Below, piece after piece: positions 1 through 6,304 of a stretch of DNA of 6,313 nt. Where the stretch lies: positions 1-6,313 of the forward strand of contig JAJYGE010000447.1 in assembly GCA_021785155.1 (NCBI GenBank). The letters run 5' to 3'. The first letter of the stretch is position 1. Each line of letters begins with the position of its first letter. Origin of the DNA: Planctomycetota bacterium. Its GTDB lineage: Bacteria > Planctomycetota > Phycisphaerae > WQYP01. The notes under the pieces were generated by a model, which was given only the letters and a program-made list of their open reading frames with translations, had not been told where the DNA came from and did not search any database. The position numbers and the translations under genes are program-made.

Positions 1-9
1 TTCCGATCT
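1..9. other. Sequencing adapter remnant (left end)
   Basis: The first nine bases, TTCCGATCT, are identical to the 3' end of the common Illumina TruSeq adapter (known sequence ending GCTCTTCCGATCT). The right end of the window carries the exact reverse complement. Adapter read-through at both ends of a contig explains this better than a biological inverted repeat. Genomic sequence probably begins at about base 10, so the first codons of the truncated gene here should not be trusted. Confidence 0.85.
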
Positions 10-679
10 TGATCACCTGCAGGCGGGCAAATCCCCGTGTTCCGCTTCGGATCGTCTGCTGGGGTCCAATCTGGGCTTGTACTCGGTCACATTTAATAAC
101 ATTGCGGAAGCGGATCGGTACACGTTGGAGGCATACCGCGATTTCCGCCTGGAGGCCGAGGGCAAGGGGTTTCGGCACTTTCTGGAAGTCTTCGATCCCA
201 ATGTTCCCGCCGGAACGCATCAAATTCCCCCTGATCAGGTTGGCGGTTTTGTCAATGACCATATCTGCCGCATGTTGGCCGGCGTGCCGCGGGCATCACG
301 ACCATTATTTTTGAAGATCGCTTACCATGGTCCACATTACATGGAGGAATTATGCCGCTACGACGAGTCCGTCATCGTCGGCGTCATGGGAGGCAGCTCG
401 GGTACAACCTACGATTCCTTTAAGCTGCTTTACGACGCAAAAAAATACGGTGCGCGTGCCGCGTTGTTCGGGCGCAAAATCAACGAAGCCGAGGACCAAT
501 TGGCGTTTGTCTCCATGCTGCGGCATATCGCGGATGATGGCATAACGCCGGAAGAAGCGGTTCGTGCGTACCACGGAAAATTAAGCGACGCCGGCGTCAA
601 GCCGTTGCGTTGTCTGGCGGATGATATGCGGCTTACCCAGACGGATACGCATTATGCTTCCAGCGGAGTTTCGAATTAG
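2..679 (+). CDS. Class I aldolase-like TIM-barrel protein, 5' truncated
   Basis: The frame is open from base 2 to the TAG at 677-679. The TTG at 77 is not a credible start because coding continues upstream of it, so the gene has lost its N-terminus to the contig end. About 225 codons remain, of a family usually near 300. The visible half resembles the last strands of a class I (Schiff-base) aldolase barrel of the DeoC/FbaB/LacD kind. A strand ending in F-L-K-I-A-Y has its lysine codon at 314-316, the position expected for the catalytic lysine. A strand with V-G-V-M-G-G-S-S-G follows (about 377-403), like the glycine-rich phosphate or substrate loop. The next strand ends F-G-R (467-475), matching the usual GR motif, and a helical tail follows. 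It lies 100 bases before the binding-protein gene and probably belongs to the same sugar cluster. The substrate is unknown. The fold is fairly secure; aldolase activity is inferred. Confidence 0.72.
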   Translation, partial: SDLDHLQAGKSPCSASDRLLGSNLGLYSVTFNNIAEADRYTLEAYRDFRLEAEGKGFRHFLEVFDPNVPAGTHQIPPDQVGGFVNDHICRMLAGVPRASRPLFLKIAYHGPHYMEELCRYDESVIVGVMGGSSGTTYDSFKLLYDAKKYGARAALFGRKINEAEDQLAFVSMLRHIADDGITPEEAVRAYHGKLSDAGVKPLRCLADDMRLTQTDTHYASSGVSN

Positions 680-779
680 AATGGGGCGGAGAAATGTAGC
701 GGGAAGGAATCACGCGTATGGGGTTTGCCGGTGCCTGACCGGACCATTGGATTTGGATTAACATTCAGGAGGTTTTGCT
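680..779. other. 100-base spacer upstream of the ABC operon
   Basis: The spacer separates the aldolase-like gene from the binding-protein gene. It holds a strong ribosome binding site at its 3' end and a small hairpin (CCGGT, five-base loop, ACCGG, 728-742) without a following T-run. A weak promoter-like pair, TTGCCG (725-730) and TTGGAT (747-752) with a 16-base gap, is too poor to call. I see no convincing terminator, so transcription may continue through from the upstream gene. Confidence 0.5.
767..772 (+). promoter_or_regulatory. Strong Shine-Dalgarno site, AGGAGG
   Basis: A perfect AGGAGG lies seven bases before the ATG at 780. It fixes the start of the binding-protein gene and suggests high translation, as expected for a binding protein made in excess over its transporter. 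Confidence 0.9.
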
Positions 780-1823
780 ATGCGATGGTTTTCAAAACTA
801 ATGTTGCTGGGGTTGGCATTAGGGTTCGCTTCCGGACTTTCGGGCTGCGGCAAAGGCGGTTCGAGCAGTCGATCCAGCACGCCGCCAATTTCTCCGGCGG
901 CGACTGCGGTGCCAACCAAACCGGTGCATATCTATCCCAAGGGCACACCAATTAAACTGGCTTTCATAAGCAATAACGTGGCCAATTACTGGAACTTTGC
1001 CCACGCCGGCGCGCGGGCGTTTGAAAAGAAAACCGGAATTCAGGTAACGTTCCGTGAGCCGAGCAAAGGCACGGTTGCGGAACAGAATCAGATCATTGAA
1101 GACCTTGTAACCGAGGGCTACAACGGCATTGCCATCAGCGTCCTCGCTCCCAATGACCAGATCCGTACCCTGAATTCCGCGGCGCGGTCACTGAATTTGA
1201 TCTGCGTAGATTCCGATGCGCCAAAATCAGATCGGCTGATGTATATCGGCACCATGAACTACAACGCCGGCTTATTGATGGGAAAGGAAGTACTCAGACT
1301 CCTTCCCAACGGCGGACAGATGGCAATTTTTGTGGGCAACTTGGCCTCCCGTAACGCAGCGCGGCGACTGCAGGCCATTGAGCACGTCATCAAAGGCCAC
1401 AACATCACCATTGTGGCCAAGAAAGAAGACAACCAGGATTACGCCCGCGCCCGCGCCAACGCGGAAAACGTCATCAGCGCTTTTCCACATTTGAAGCTCA
1501 TGTGCGGCTTGTATTCCTACAACGGTGCTTTGGCCGCCGCTGCCGTTAAGGCCGCCGGCGACAAGGGTAAAATCAAAATCATCGCCTTTGACCAGGACCC
1601 CGACACCCTTCAGGATATCAAGAGCGGCCTGATTAACGCCACCGTTGTACAGAACCCGTTCATGGAGGGGTATCTCTCATGCAAGTATCTGCGCAATATT
1701 TGTGAGGAAGGGATGAAGGCGATTCCCACATCGGACAGCGTGGACACCGGCGTGCATATTGTGGATGCGAAAAATTTGGCTGCCTATGAGAAGAAGCTCG
1801 CGAAGATGATGGCCAGTAAATAA
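780..1823 (+). CDS. Sugar ABC transporter substrate-binding lipoprotein (RbsB type)
   Basis: A 347-residue periplasmic-binding protein of the ribose/galactose type (Peripla_BP_4-like fold). It has a lipoprotein signal: basic N-terminus, hydrophobic segment, then lipobox L-S-G-C with the lipidated cysteine at 23. A Ser/Pro/Ala-rich linker to about residue 50 would tether it to a membrane. The mature domain begins near K59 (IKLAFISNN). Residues at the places used for sugar binding in RbsB are present: N65/N66 with W71, D144 (VDSDAP), R191, N248 (YNG), D271 (AFDQDP) and Q291 (VVQNP). This assignment is by pattern, not by alignment. The preserved acid, arginine and asparagine set argues for a monosaccharide in pyranose or furanose form. 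The ATG at 780 is supported by a perfect Shine-Dalgarno site. The ATPase gene follows after 34 bases. The substrate is unresolved; ribose, xylose, fucose/rhamnose and similar sugars are all possible. Confidence 0.93.
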   Translation: MRWFSKLMLLGLALGFASGLSGCGKGGSSSRSSTPPISPAATAVPTKPVHIYPKGTPIKLAFISNNVANYWNFAHAGARAFEKKTGIQVTFREPSKGTVAEQNQIIEDLVTEGYNGIAISVLAPNDQIRTLNSAARSLNLICVDSDAPKSDRLMYIGTMNYNAGLLMGKEVLRLLPNGGQMAIFVGNLASRNAARRLQAIEHVIKGHNITIVAKKEDNQDYARARANAENVISAFPHLKLMCGLYSYNGALAAAAVKAAGDKGKIKIIAFDQDPDTLQDIKSGLINATVVQNPFMEGYLSCKYLRNICEEGMKAIPTSDSVDTGVHIVDAKNLAAYEKKLAKMMASK

Positions 1824-1857
1824 TCCCCGCTTCCTTCCAGGCACACAGGACTATCGC

Positions 1858-3375
1858 ATGGCCGAAGACTATATCCTGCGAATGAGGGGCGTTACAAAAC
1901 GATTTCCTGGCGTTACAGCGCTGGAAAATGTGGACTTGGAACTGCGCAGCGGTGAAGTTCTGGCCCTGATGGGCGAAAATGGTGCCGGTAAAAGCACGTT
2001 GACTAAAATCCTCGGCGGAGCGCTGCCGCCGGATGAAGGCACGCTGCATATTGACGGCAAACTTGTAGAATTCCACAATGTTTCCGATTCCCGACGGCAT
2101 GGCATTTTGCTGGTGCATCAGGAGTTGATGATGGCGGCCAATCTGGATGTGGCCGCCAATATTTTTCTTGGCAGTGAAAAAAGCCAATGGGGGCTGCTGC
2201 GAGGGCGGGCCATGCGCCGGGCATCTGAGTCGCTGCTGGTGCGAGTGGGCCTTTCTTGTTCTCCGGCGACGTTGGTTAAATCCCTGACAACCGGGCAAAT
2301 GCAGATGGTGGAAATTGCCAAGGCGCTTTCCCATAGAGCCAGGATATTAATTCTCGACGAACCTACGAGTTCTTTAACGCTGAAAGAATCTGAACAGCTT
2401 TTCAAAATCATTGGCGATCTGAAGCGAGACGGGATTGCCATTATCTACATTTCCCACCGGTTGGGCGAAGTTGAACGTCTGGCCGACTGCGTAATTGTGT
2501 TGCGCGACGGTAAGCGGATCGGCAAACTGGCTCGGGGCCAGATCACGCAAGGTAAGATTGTCTCCATGATGGTGGGAAGAGAACTCACCAACTGGTATCC
2601 GCCGCCGCAGCCAAAAACCGATTATCGCACCATGTTGCACGTAAAAAATCTTATTGTGCCCGGTGCGCCATGTGCGGTGAGCTTTGAAGCCGGGGCCGGT
2701 GAAATCGTTGGCTTTGCCGGGCTGGTGGGGTCCGGGCGCACAGAATTAATGCAGGCGATTTTCGGAGTCACGCCGGCGCTGGGGGGAACGATTACCGTTG
2801 ACGGACAATCGTTCGCGCCGCGCCGCCCGCGCGAGGCGATTAACCGTGGGATTTGTCTGGCACCGGAAGATCGCAAACATCATGGCCTGGTGCTGCCGAT
2901 GAGCATTGCCCAGAATATTTCCATGCCGGATATTCATCATTACAAACCACGAATGTGGCTGCAACGCGGGCATGAACTGGTTGTGGCCAGCAAGCAATTG
3001 GAATCCCTGCGGATCAAAGCATCGGGCGTGAGACAGCGTGTGGGTAGCCTGTCCGGCGGCAATCAACAAAAAGTGGTGCTGGGTAAATGGCTGGCCATGC
3101 GGCCAAAAATATTGATTCTTGATGAACCCACACGCGGCGTGGATGTGGGAGCGAAGGCGGAAATTTATCGGGAGATGATGGAATTGGCCGGGCAGGGTAT
3201 TACCATTTTGATGGTCAGTTCGGAAATGGAGGAAGTCCTGGGCATGAGCGATCGGATTGTTGTCATGCGGGAGAGGCGAGTGGAAGGCATATTGCCGCGC
3301 GCTCAGGCAACGCAGGAACGCGTAGCCGCTCTGATGACCGGCGGCGGGGAACATGAATCAAAGGATTGGGTCTGA
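1858..3375 (+). CDS. Sugar ABC transporter ATP-binding protein, two ABC domains (RbsA/MglA/XylG family)
   Basis: A 505-residue cytoplasmic ATPase that powers import, normal in length for the family. Domain 1 (about 1-240) has Walker A G-E-N-G-A-G-K-S-T (39-47), Q-loop Q88, a variant signature L-T-T-G-Q (143-147), Walker B with D167-E168, and switch H200. Domain 2 (about 255-497) has a degenerate Walker A G-L-V-G-S-G-R-T-E (288-296), where arginine replaces lysine. It also has signature L-S-G-G-N-Q-Q (398-404), Walker B with D422-E423, and serine in place of the switch histidine (V-S-S-E). This asymmetry is the rule in the RbsA/MglA group: one catalytic and one weakened site. The start ATG is preceded by AGGA at 1847-1850, seven bases away. 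Its stop codon overlaps the permease start, pointing to coupled translation. The sequence does not reveal the sugar. Confidence 0.95.
   Translation: MAEDYILRMRGVTKRFPGVTALENVDLELRSGEVLALMGENGAGKSTLTKILGGALPPDEGTLHIDGKLVEFHNVSDSRRHGILLVHQELMMAANLDVAANIFLGSEKSQWGLLRGRAMRRASESLLVRVGLSCSPATLVKSLTTGQMQMVEIAKALSHRARILILDEPTSSLTLKESEQLFKIIGDLKRDGIAIIYISHRLGEVERLADCVIVLRDGKRIGKLARGQITQGKIVSMMVGRELTNWYPPPQPKTDYRTMLHVKNLIVPGAPCAVSFEAGAGEIVGFAGLVGSGRTELMQAIFGVTPALGGTITVDGQSFAPRRPREAINRGICLAPEDRKHHGLVLPMSIAQNISMPDIHHYKPRMWLQRGHELVVASKQLESLRIKASGVRQRVGSLSGGNQQKVVLGKWLAMRPKILILDEPTRGVDVGAKAEIYREMMELAGQGITILMVSSEMEEVLGMSDRIVVMRERRVEGILPRAQATQERVAALMTGGGEHESKDWV
3361..3365 (+). promoter_or_regulatory. Ribosome binding site that decides the permease start
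   Basis: AAGGA lies inside the end of the ATPase gene, nine bases before the ATG at 3375. An in-frame TTG at 3366 directly abuts it and has no usable spacing, so the ATG is the better start. Confidence 0.7.
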
Positions 3376-4412
3376 TGAGACGTGAATTGGGTATTCTTTG
3401 TGCCGTTGTCGTTATGTGCGGCTTTTTATTCTGGAGCAATCATGACTTCGGAAAAGCCGCCAACATCCTCAATGTGTCGCGCCAAGCGGCCATGCTCGGC
3501 ATTTTTGCCATCGGCAGCAGTTTTGTCATTATCACCGGTGGTATTGACCTTTCCGTGGGAGCCATCATCGGCCTGACTGGTGTGTTGATAGCCAAAATTT
3601 CGTCCCCTTCGGCTCATTGCCTGAATCATCCGTTATGGATCGGCATCAGCATCGCTTTGGCGGTGGCACTGCTGATCGGCTTGATTCAGGGATTGCTGAT
3701 ATCCAAATTAAAACTTCAGCCGTTTAAGATTACGCTGGCGGGCATGCTGCTGGTGCGCGGAACCGCGCAGATTGTCACGCATGGCGGCACGCTGGGCCTG
3801 GGCACGTCACCGTTGATTAATCTTTCCACCGAAGGACTGTTCCATTACGGTTATCATGCCATTCTGGCCTATCCGGTATTGATGTTTATCGGCGTAATTA
3901 TCCTGTCTGCTTACCTGCTGCACGGAACCGTTTTTGGCCGGTATGTATTTGCCATTGGTGGCAACCGGGAAGCGGCACGATATTCCGGTATTCCGGTGGA
4001 TCGGGTGGAAACGCTGACCTATGTAATTTCCGCAGGATTGGCGGGCGTGGCCGGCATCTGTTACGCATCTTACATTGGACAAATGACATATAACGTCGGC
4101 AATGGCTATGAACTCAATGCTATCGCCGCCGCGGTCATCGGCGGCGTTTCCTTACGCGGGGGTGAAGGCAGCGTGCTGGGTGCCATCATCGGCTCGACCA
4201 TGATGGAAGTCATTCAGAACGGCATAATCCTGTTCAAATGGGTGTATCATTCGGCGGGTCAACGGGAAGTATTCCGCTTAAGTTCCAATTGGACTTATTT
4301 TATCACCGGGGCCGTGATTCTCCTGGCGGTTCTCATTGATCAATTGGCCAATATTCTCAATACACGCAAACGTCTGAAACGCCAAGCCCGGATTGCCGCC
4401 GGCAAGCAATGA
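3375..4412 (+). CDS. Sugar ABC transporter permease (RbsC family)
   Basis: A 345-residue inner-membrane protein with about eight to ten hydrophobic segments, the channel subunit that pairs with the double-domain ATPase. Family landmarks are the G-G-I-D-L-S-V-G motif (55-62) in an early membrane segment and the cytoplasmic loop F-A-I-G-G-N-R-E-A-A-R-Y-S-G-I (192-206), which contacts the ATPase. The late block G-Y-E-L-N-A-I-A-A-A-V-I-G-G (244-257) is followed by L-R-G-G-E-G-S-V-L-G (260-269). A polar stretch near 288-306, before the last membrane segment, makes it somewhat longer than E. coli RbsC. The C-terminus is basic and probably cytoplasmic. The ATG at 3375 overlaps the ATPase TGA by one base (TGATG), typical of translational coupling. 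The TTG at 3366 would add only three residues. Only one permease gene is present, as expected for this class, which works as a homodimer. Confidence 0.94.
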   Translation: MRRELGILCAVVVMCGFLFWSNHDFGKAANILNVSRQAAMLGIFAIGSSFVIITGGIDLSVGAIIGLTGVLIAKISSPSAHCLNHPLWIGISIALAVALLIGLIQGLLISKLKLQPFKITLAGMLLVRGTAQIVTHGGTLGLGTSPLINLSTEGLFHYGYHAILAYPVLMFIGVIILSAYLLHGTVFGRYVFAIGGNREAARYSGIPVDRVETLTYVISAGLAGVAGICYASYIGQMTYNVGNGYELNAIAAAVIGGVSLRGGEGSVLGAIIGSTMMEVIQNGIILFKWVYHSAGQREVFRLSSNWTYFITGAVILLAVLIDQLANILNTRKRLKRQARIAAGKQ

Positions 4413-4479
4413 CTGCCCCGCCGGCACGAACGCTACCACCGCCCCCGCCGGGTGCAGCGCATGGTACGTAACTGAAAGT

Positions 4480-4509
4480 TTGGCAATAGTCCAAAATATG
4501 GATTATCAT
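4480..4509 (+). promoter_or_regulatory. Putative sigma-70-type promoter for the isomerase gene
   Basis: TTGGCA (4480-4485, five of six matches to TTGACA) is followed after 18 bases by TATCAT (4504-4509, five of six to TATAAT). They lie in an AT-rich island in an otherwise GC-balanced window. A start near 4516 would leave a leader of about 50 bases before the GTG at 4566. A dyad ATCAT-AAATCG-ATGAT (4505-4520) covers the -10 and predicted start and could bind a repressor. Promoter prediction by eye is weak evidence. Confidence 0.4.
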
Positions 4510-4552
4510 AAATCGATGATGACTTTTGTGCGGCATTGCAATCACTGTTTTT

Positions 4553-4556
4553 GGAG
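4553..4556 (+). promoter_or_regulatory. Ribosome binding site that decides the isomerase start
   Basis: GGAG in an AT-rich context lies nine bases before the GTG at 4566. A longer in-frame reading from TTG at 4536 has no Shine-Dalgarno-like sequence before it. It would add ten residues ahead of the conserved beginning T-L-G-V-I-V-G-N-R-G. The GTG is therefore preferred. Confidence 0.65.
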
Positions 4557-4565
4557 ATTTATCCT

Positions 4566-5966
4566 GTGACGACACTCGGCGTAATTGTTGGAAATAGAGG
4601 TTTTTTCCCAGACCATTTATGCGTAACCGGCCGGCAGGAAGTGCTGGATGTGCTGGCTAAGCATCATATCAGAGCGATTATTCCGCCCGCAGACCAAACC
4701 AATAGCGGAGCGGTTGAATCGTTGGCGGAAGCGAAGAAGTATGCGGATTTTTTTCAGCAGCATCGGCATGACATTGATGGCGTGCTGGTGACGCTCCCGA
4801 ACTTCGGTGATGAACGGGCGATTGCCAACACGCTCCGCTGGGCCGGATTGAATGTGCCGGTCTTGGTTCATGCGTTTAATGACAACATGAAAACCATGAC
4901 CATTAAAGACCGGCGCGACAGCTTTTGTGGGAAAATGTCAGTCTGCAATAATCTGCGGCAATATGGCATTGCCTATTCGCTTACCACCCTGCATACCGAA
5001 GAACCCGGCAGCACGGAATTTTCCGAAGATATTCAACGCTTTGCGGCAACCTGTCGTGTGGTGCGGGCACTCAAGGGTGCAAGAATCGGTGCCATCGGCG
5101 CACGCCCCGGCGCGTTTAACACCGTGCGCTACAGCGAAAAACTTCTGGAGACCGCGGGGATCAGCATTGAAACGCTGGACCTGTCGGAAGTGCTGGGCGC
5201 GGCGACAAAGCTTTCGGATTCTGACGCGGCTGTCAAGGAAAAACTTGCCGGTATTCAAGGCTATACCGCGACGGGGGGAATTCCCCAGTTAAGTGTTATC
5301 AAAATGGCCAAGCTGGGCGTGGCTATTGAAAAATTCATCAAGGAACGTGAACTCGTTGCCACCGCCATTCAATGCTGGACGGCACTGGAAGAATTCTACG
5401 GTGTTGTTCCCTGCACGCTCATGAGCATGATGTCCAACGGTTTGATGCCAAGCGCCTGTGAAACGGACATCACCGGCGTGGTAGGTATGTACATTCTGCA
5501 AGCCGCCTCCGGCAAGCCCGCGGCGCTGCTGGACTGGAATAATAATTACGGCACGGACCCGGATAAGGGCATGGTTTTCCACTGTTCCAACCTGCCGAAG
5601 GATTTCTTTGAAAGCCAGAAGATGGATTACCAGGAAATTCTCGCCGGCACGGTGGGGCGGGAAAATTCGTACGGCACGGTTGTAGGAAAAATCGCCGCCG
5701 GACCGTTTACTTATTGCCGCGTTTCCACCGACGACATGAACGGCAAGATTCGGGCCTATGTGGGTGAAGGCGTGTTCACCGGTGAAAAACTCGACACTTT
5801 CGGTGGCTACGGCGTATTTAAGGTTCACAACCTCCAGAAGTTACTGCAATTTATCTGCCGCGAAGGCTATGAACACCATGTTGCCGCAACCAAGGCCGTG
5901 GTGGCGGCGGGCATTGATGACGCCTTAAGAAATTACCTGAAATGGGATGTCTATCGGCATGAATGA
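4566..5966 (+). CDS. L-fucose/L-arabinose isomerase family protein
   Basis: A 466-residue cytoplasmic protein starting at GTG, of the fucose/arabinose isomerase superfamily (aldose-ketose isomerases using a divalent metal, usually Mn2+). It belongs to the shorter fucose-isomerase-like group, against about 590 residues for E. coli FucI and 500 for AraA. The N-terminal alpha/beta domain opens L-G-V-I-V-G-N-R-G-F-F-P-D-H. Strongly conserved-looking blocks are T-L-P-N-F-G-D-E-R (76-84), F-C-G-K-M-S-V-C-N-N-L (120-130) and I-G-A-R-P-G-A-F-N-T (177-186). Candidate metal ligands are E299 (A-C-E-T-D), D323 (L-L-D-W) and H437 or H438 near the C-terminus. The 24-residue E-to-D spacing equals that of E337 and D361 of FucI, as I recall it. 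H339 may match the additional histidine of AraA. It lies 153 bases after the transporter and may also have its own promoter. The family is clear; the substrate is not, and isomerase activity is inferred. Confidence 0.85.
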   Translation: MTTLGVIVGNRGFFPDHLCVTGRQEVLDVLAKHHIRAIIPPADQTNSGAVESLAEAKKYADFFQQHRHDIDGVLVTLPNFGDERAIANTLRWAGLNVPVLVHAFNDNMKTMTIKDRRDSFCGKMSVCNNLRQYGIAYSLTTLHTEEPGSTEFSEDIQRFAATCRVVRALKGARIGAIGARPGAFNTVRYSEKLLETAGISIETLDLSEVLGAATKLSDSDAAVKEKLAGIQGYTATGGIPQLSVIKMAKLGVAIEKFIKERELVATAIQCWTALEEFYGVVPCTLMSMMSNGLMPSACETDITGVVGMYILQAASGKPAALLDWNNNYGTDPDKGMVFHCSNLPKDFFESQKMDYQEILAGTVGRENSYGTVVGKIAAGPFTYCRVSTDDMNGKIRAYVGEGVFTGEKLDTFGGYGVFKVHNLQKLLQFICREGYEHHVAATKAVVAAGIDDALRNYLKWDVYRHE

Positions 5967-6075
5967 TCGCGCTGATCTGGCCGCGTCCAGTCGCTCGCGT
6001 GGCTTTGGCGGGCTTGCGTCGACGTTACGCCCGATTCTCGGCGAAAAAACTTCGCCGAAACGGATGTTCCAGTAA
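5959..6075 (+). CDS. Possible 38-residue small ORF after the isomerase (doubtful)
   Basis: ATG at 5959 overlaps the last eight bases of the isomerase gene and reads to TAA at 6073-6075. The predicted peptide is hydrophilic and basic (begins M-N-D-R-A-D-L, ends S-P-K-R-M-F-Q). I recognise no family. The overlap would allow translational coupling, but there is no good Shine-Dalgarno sequence, only GGGA 11 bases upstream. Its stop codon lies inside the left arm of a perfect hairpin. It could be a genuine small coupled gene, a decayed remnant, or chance. A competing open frame starts four bases later. Confidence 0.15.
   Translation: MNDRADLAASSRSRGFGGLASTLRPILGEKTSPKRMFQ
6038..6058 (+). terminator. 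Perfect 8-bp hairpin, first of two (terminator-like)
   Basis: TCGGCGAA, loop AAAAC, TTCGCCGA: an uninterrupted 8-bp stem starting 72 bases after the isomerase stop. Only AAACGG follows, with no T-run, so it is not a standard intrinsic terminator alone. It may protect the 3' end of the operon message or work with the next hairpin. Confidence 0.35.
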
Positions 6076-6090
6076 AAATTACTGGTTTGT
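6069..6090 (+). terminator. Perfect 7-bp hairpin with short T-rich tail, probable operon end
   Basis: CCAGTAA, loop AAA, TTACTGG, followed at once by TTTGT. It sits ten bases after the first hairpin. The stem has only three GC pairs and the T-run is broken, so it is a weak intrinsic terminator at best. The tandem placement just after the last gene is what makes an operon-end role plausible. Confidence 0.4.
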
Positions 6091-6304
6091 GCGGCGAAAA
6101 TGTGCTGTAAAATCAACGTGTTTCGCGTCTTGTATGCAGATTGTATCGCGTGGCCACCTGGACGCCACGTTGGCAAAGCGCTGCGGGCAAGGCGACTTGG
6201 GCCTTTTCCAGATACTTTTGTACCGATGCCCGCGGCTGCGGAATGCAATGGCACAATGGTTTGCCCTTAATAACCATCTGCAACACTTCAATGAACTACA
6301 GTTG

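Larger units (their letters stand above)
4413..4565. other. 153-base intergenic region between permease and isomerase
   Basis: This is the largest gap between the operon genes. The first 40 bases are GC-rich and contain a 9-base direct repeat, CCCCGCCGG, at 4416-4424 and 4443-4451. Short GC hairpins (TTGCC-GCC-GGCAA, 4393-4405) sit at the permease stop but have no T-run, so no terminator is called. From about 4471 the composition turns AT-rich and includes a promoter-like pair, a small dyad over the -10 and the isomerase ribosome binding site. The isomerase may therefore have its own promoter inside the cluster. Confidence 0.55.
5967..6304. other. 338-base tail without a convincing gene
   Basis: After the isomerase stop I find no protein I recognise on either strand. 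The tail holds two tandem perfect hairpins (6038-6058 and 6069-6085) and a third dyad CGTGGC...GCCACG (6149-6169, nine-base loop). Several unrelated frames stay open, including one on the + strand from 5963 to the contig end. Their translations are rich in Arg, Cys and Trp and look like non-coding translation. The most likely reading is operon 3' untranslated sequence followed by intergenic DNA. Confidence 0.5.

Noticed and set aside
728..742. Hairpin CCGGT-loop-ACCGG before the binding-protein gene as a terminator or riboswitch
   Set aside because: The stem is only 5 bp with no T-run, and the 100-base spacer is too short and plain for a known riboswitch class.
725..955. 76-codon + strand frame overlapping the binding-protein start
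   Set aside because: It is a shifted reading of the signal-peptide and linker region of a clear gene, with no family resemblance.
1660..2334. Long minus-strand frame (224 codons), and similar ones at 2746-3354 and 5289-5828
   Set aside because: They lie antisense to well-recognised genes, and their His/Gln/Arg-rich translations are typical of mirror frames of coding DNA.
3219..3227. Loss of the switch histidine in the second ABC domain (V-S-S-E)
   Set aside because: Together with the lysine-to-arginine change in the second Walker A (about 2719-2745), this is normal for RbsA/MglA-type sugar ATPases and not a sign of inactivation.
3366..3374. TTG at 3366 as the permease start
   Set aside because: It directly abuts the AAGGA site, leaving no spacing, whereas ATG 3375 has good spacing and a classic TGATG overlap.
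4536..4565. TTG at 4536 as the isomerase start
   Set aside because: There is no Shine-Dalgarno sequence before it, and the ten added residues precede the conserved beginning of the family. The GGAG site would lie inside the coding part.
6149..6169. Dyad CGTGGC...GCCACG as a terminator
   Set aside because: It has a nine-base loop and is followed by TTGGCAAAG without a T-run. A six-base dyad in this length is not unusual.
5925..6254. Minus-strand frame of 109 codons over the isomerase end and the tail
   Set aside because: It has no recognisable motif or ribosome binding site that I can see, and it overlaps the end of a real gene and both hairpins.
6100..6270. 56-codon + strand frame in the tail
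   Set aside because: It has no Shine-Dalgarno sequence and an unfamiliar Cys/Pro-rich translation, and it competes with another open frame. It is best explained by chance.
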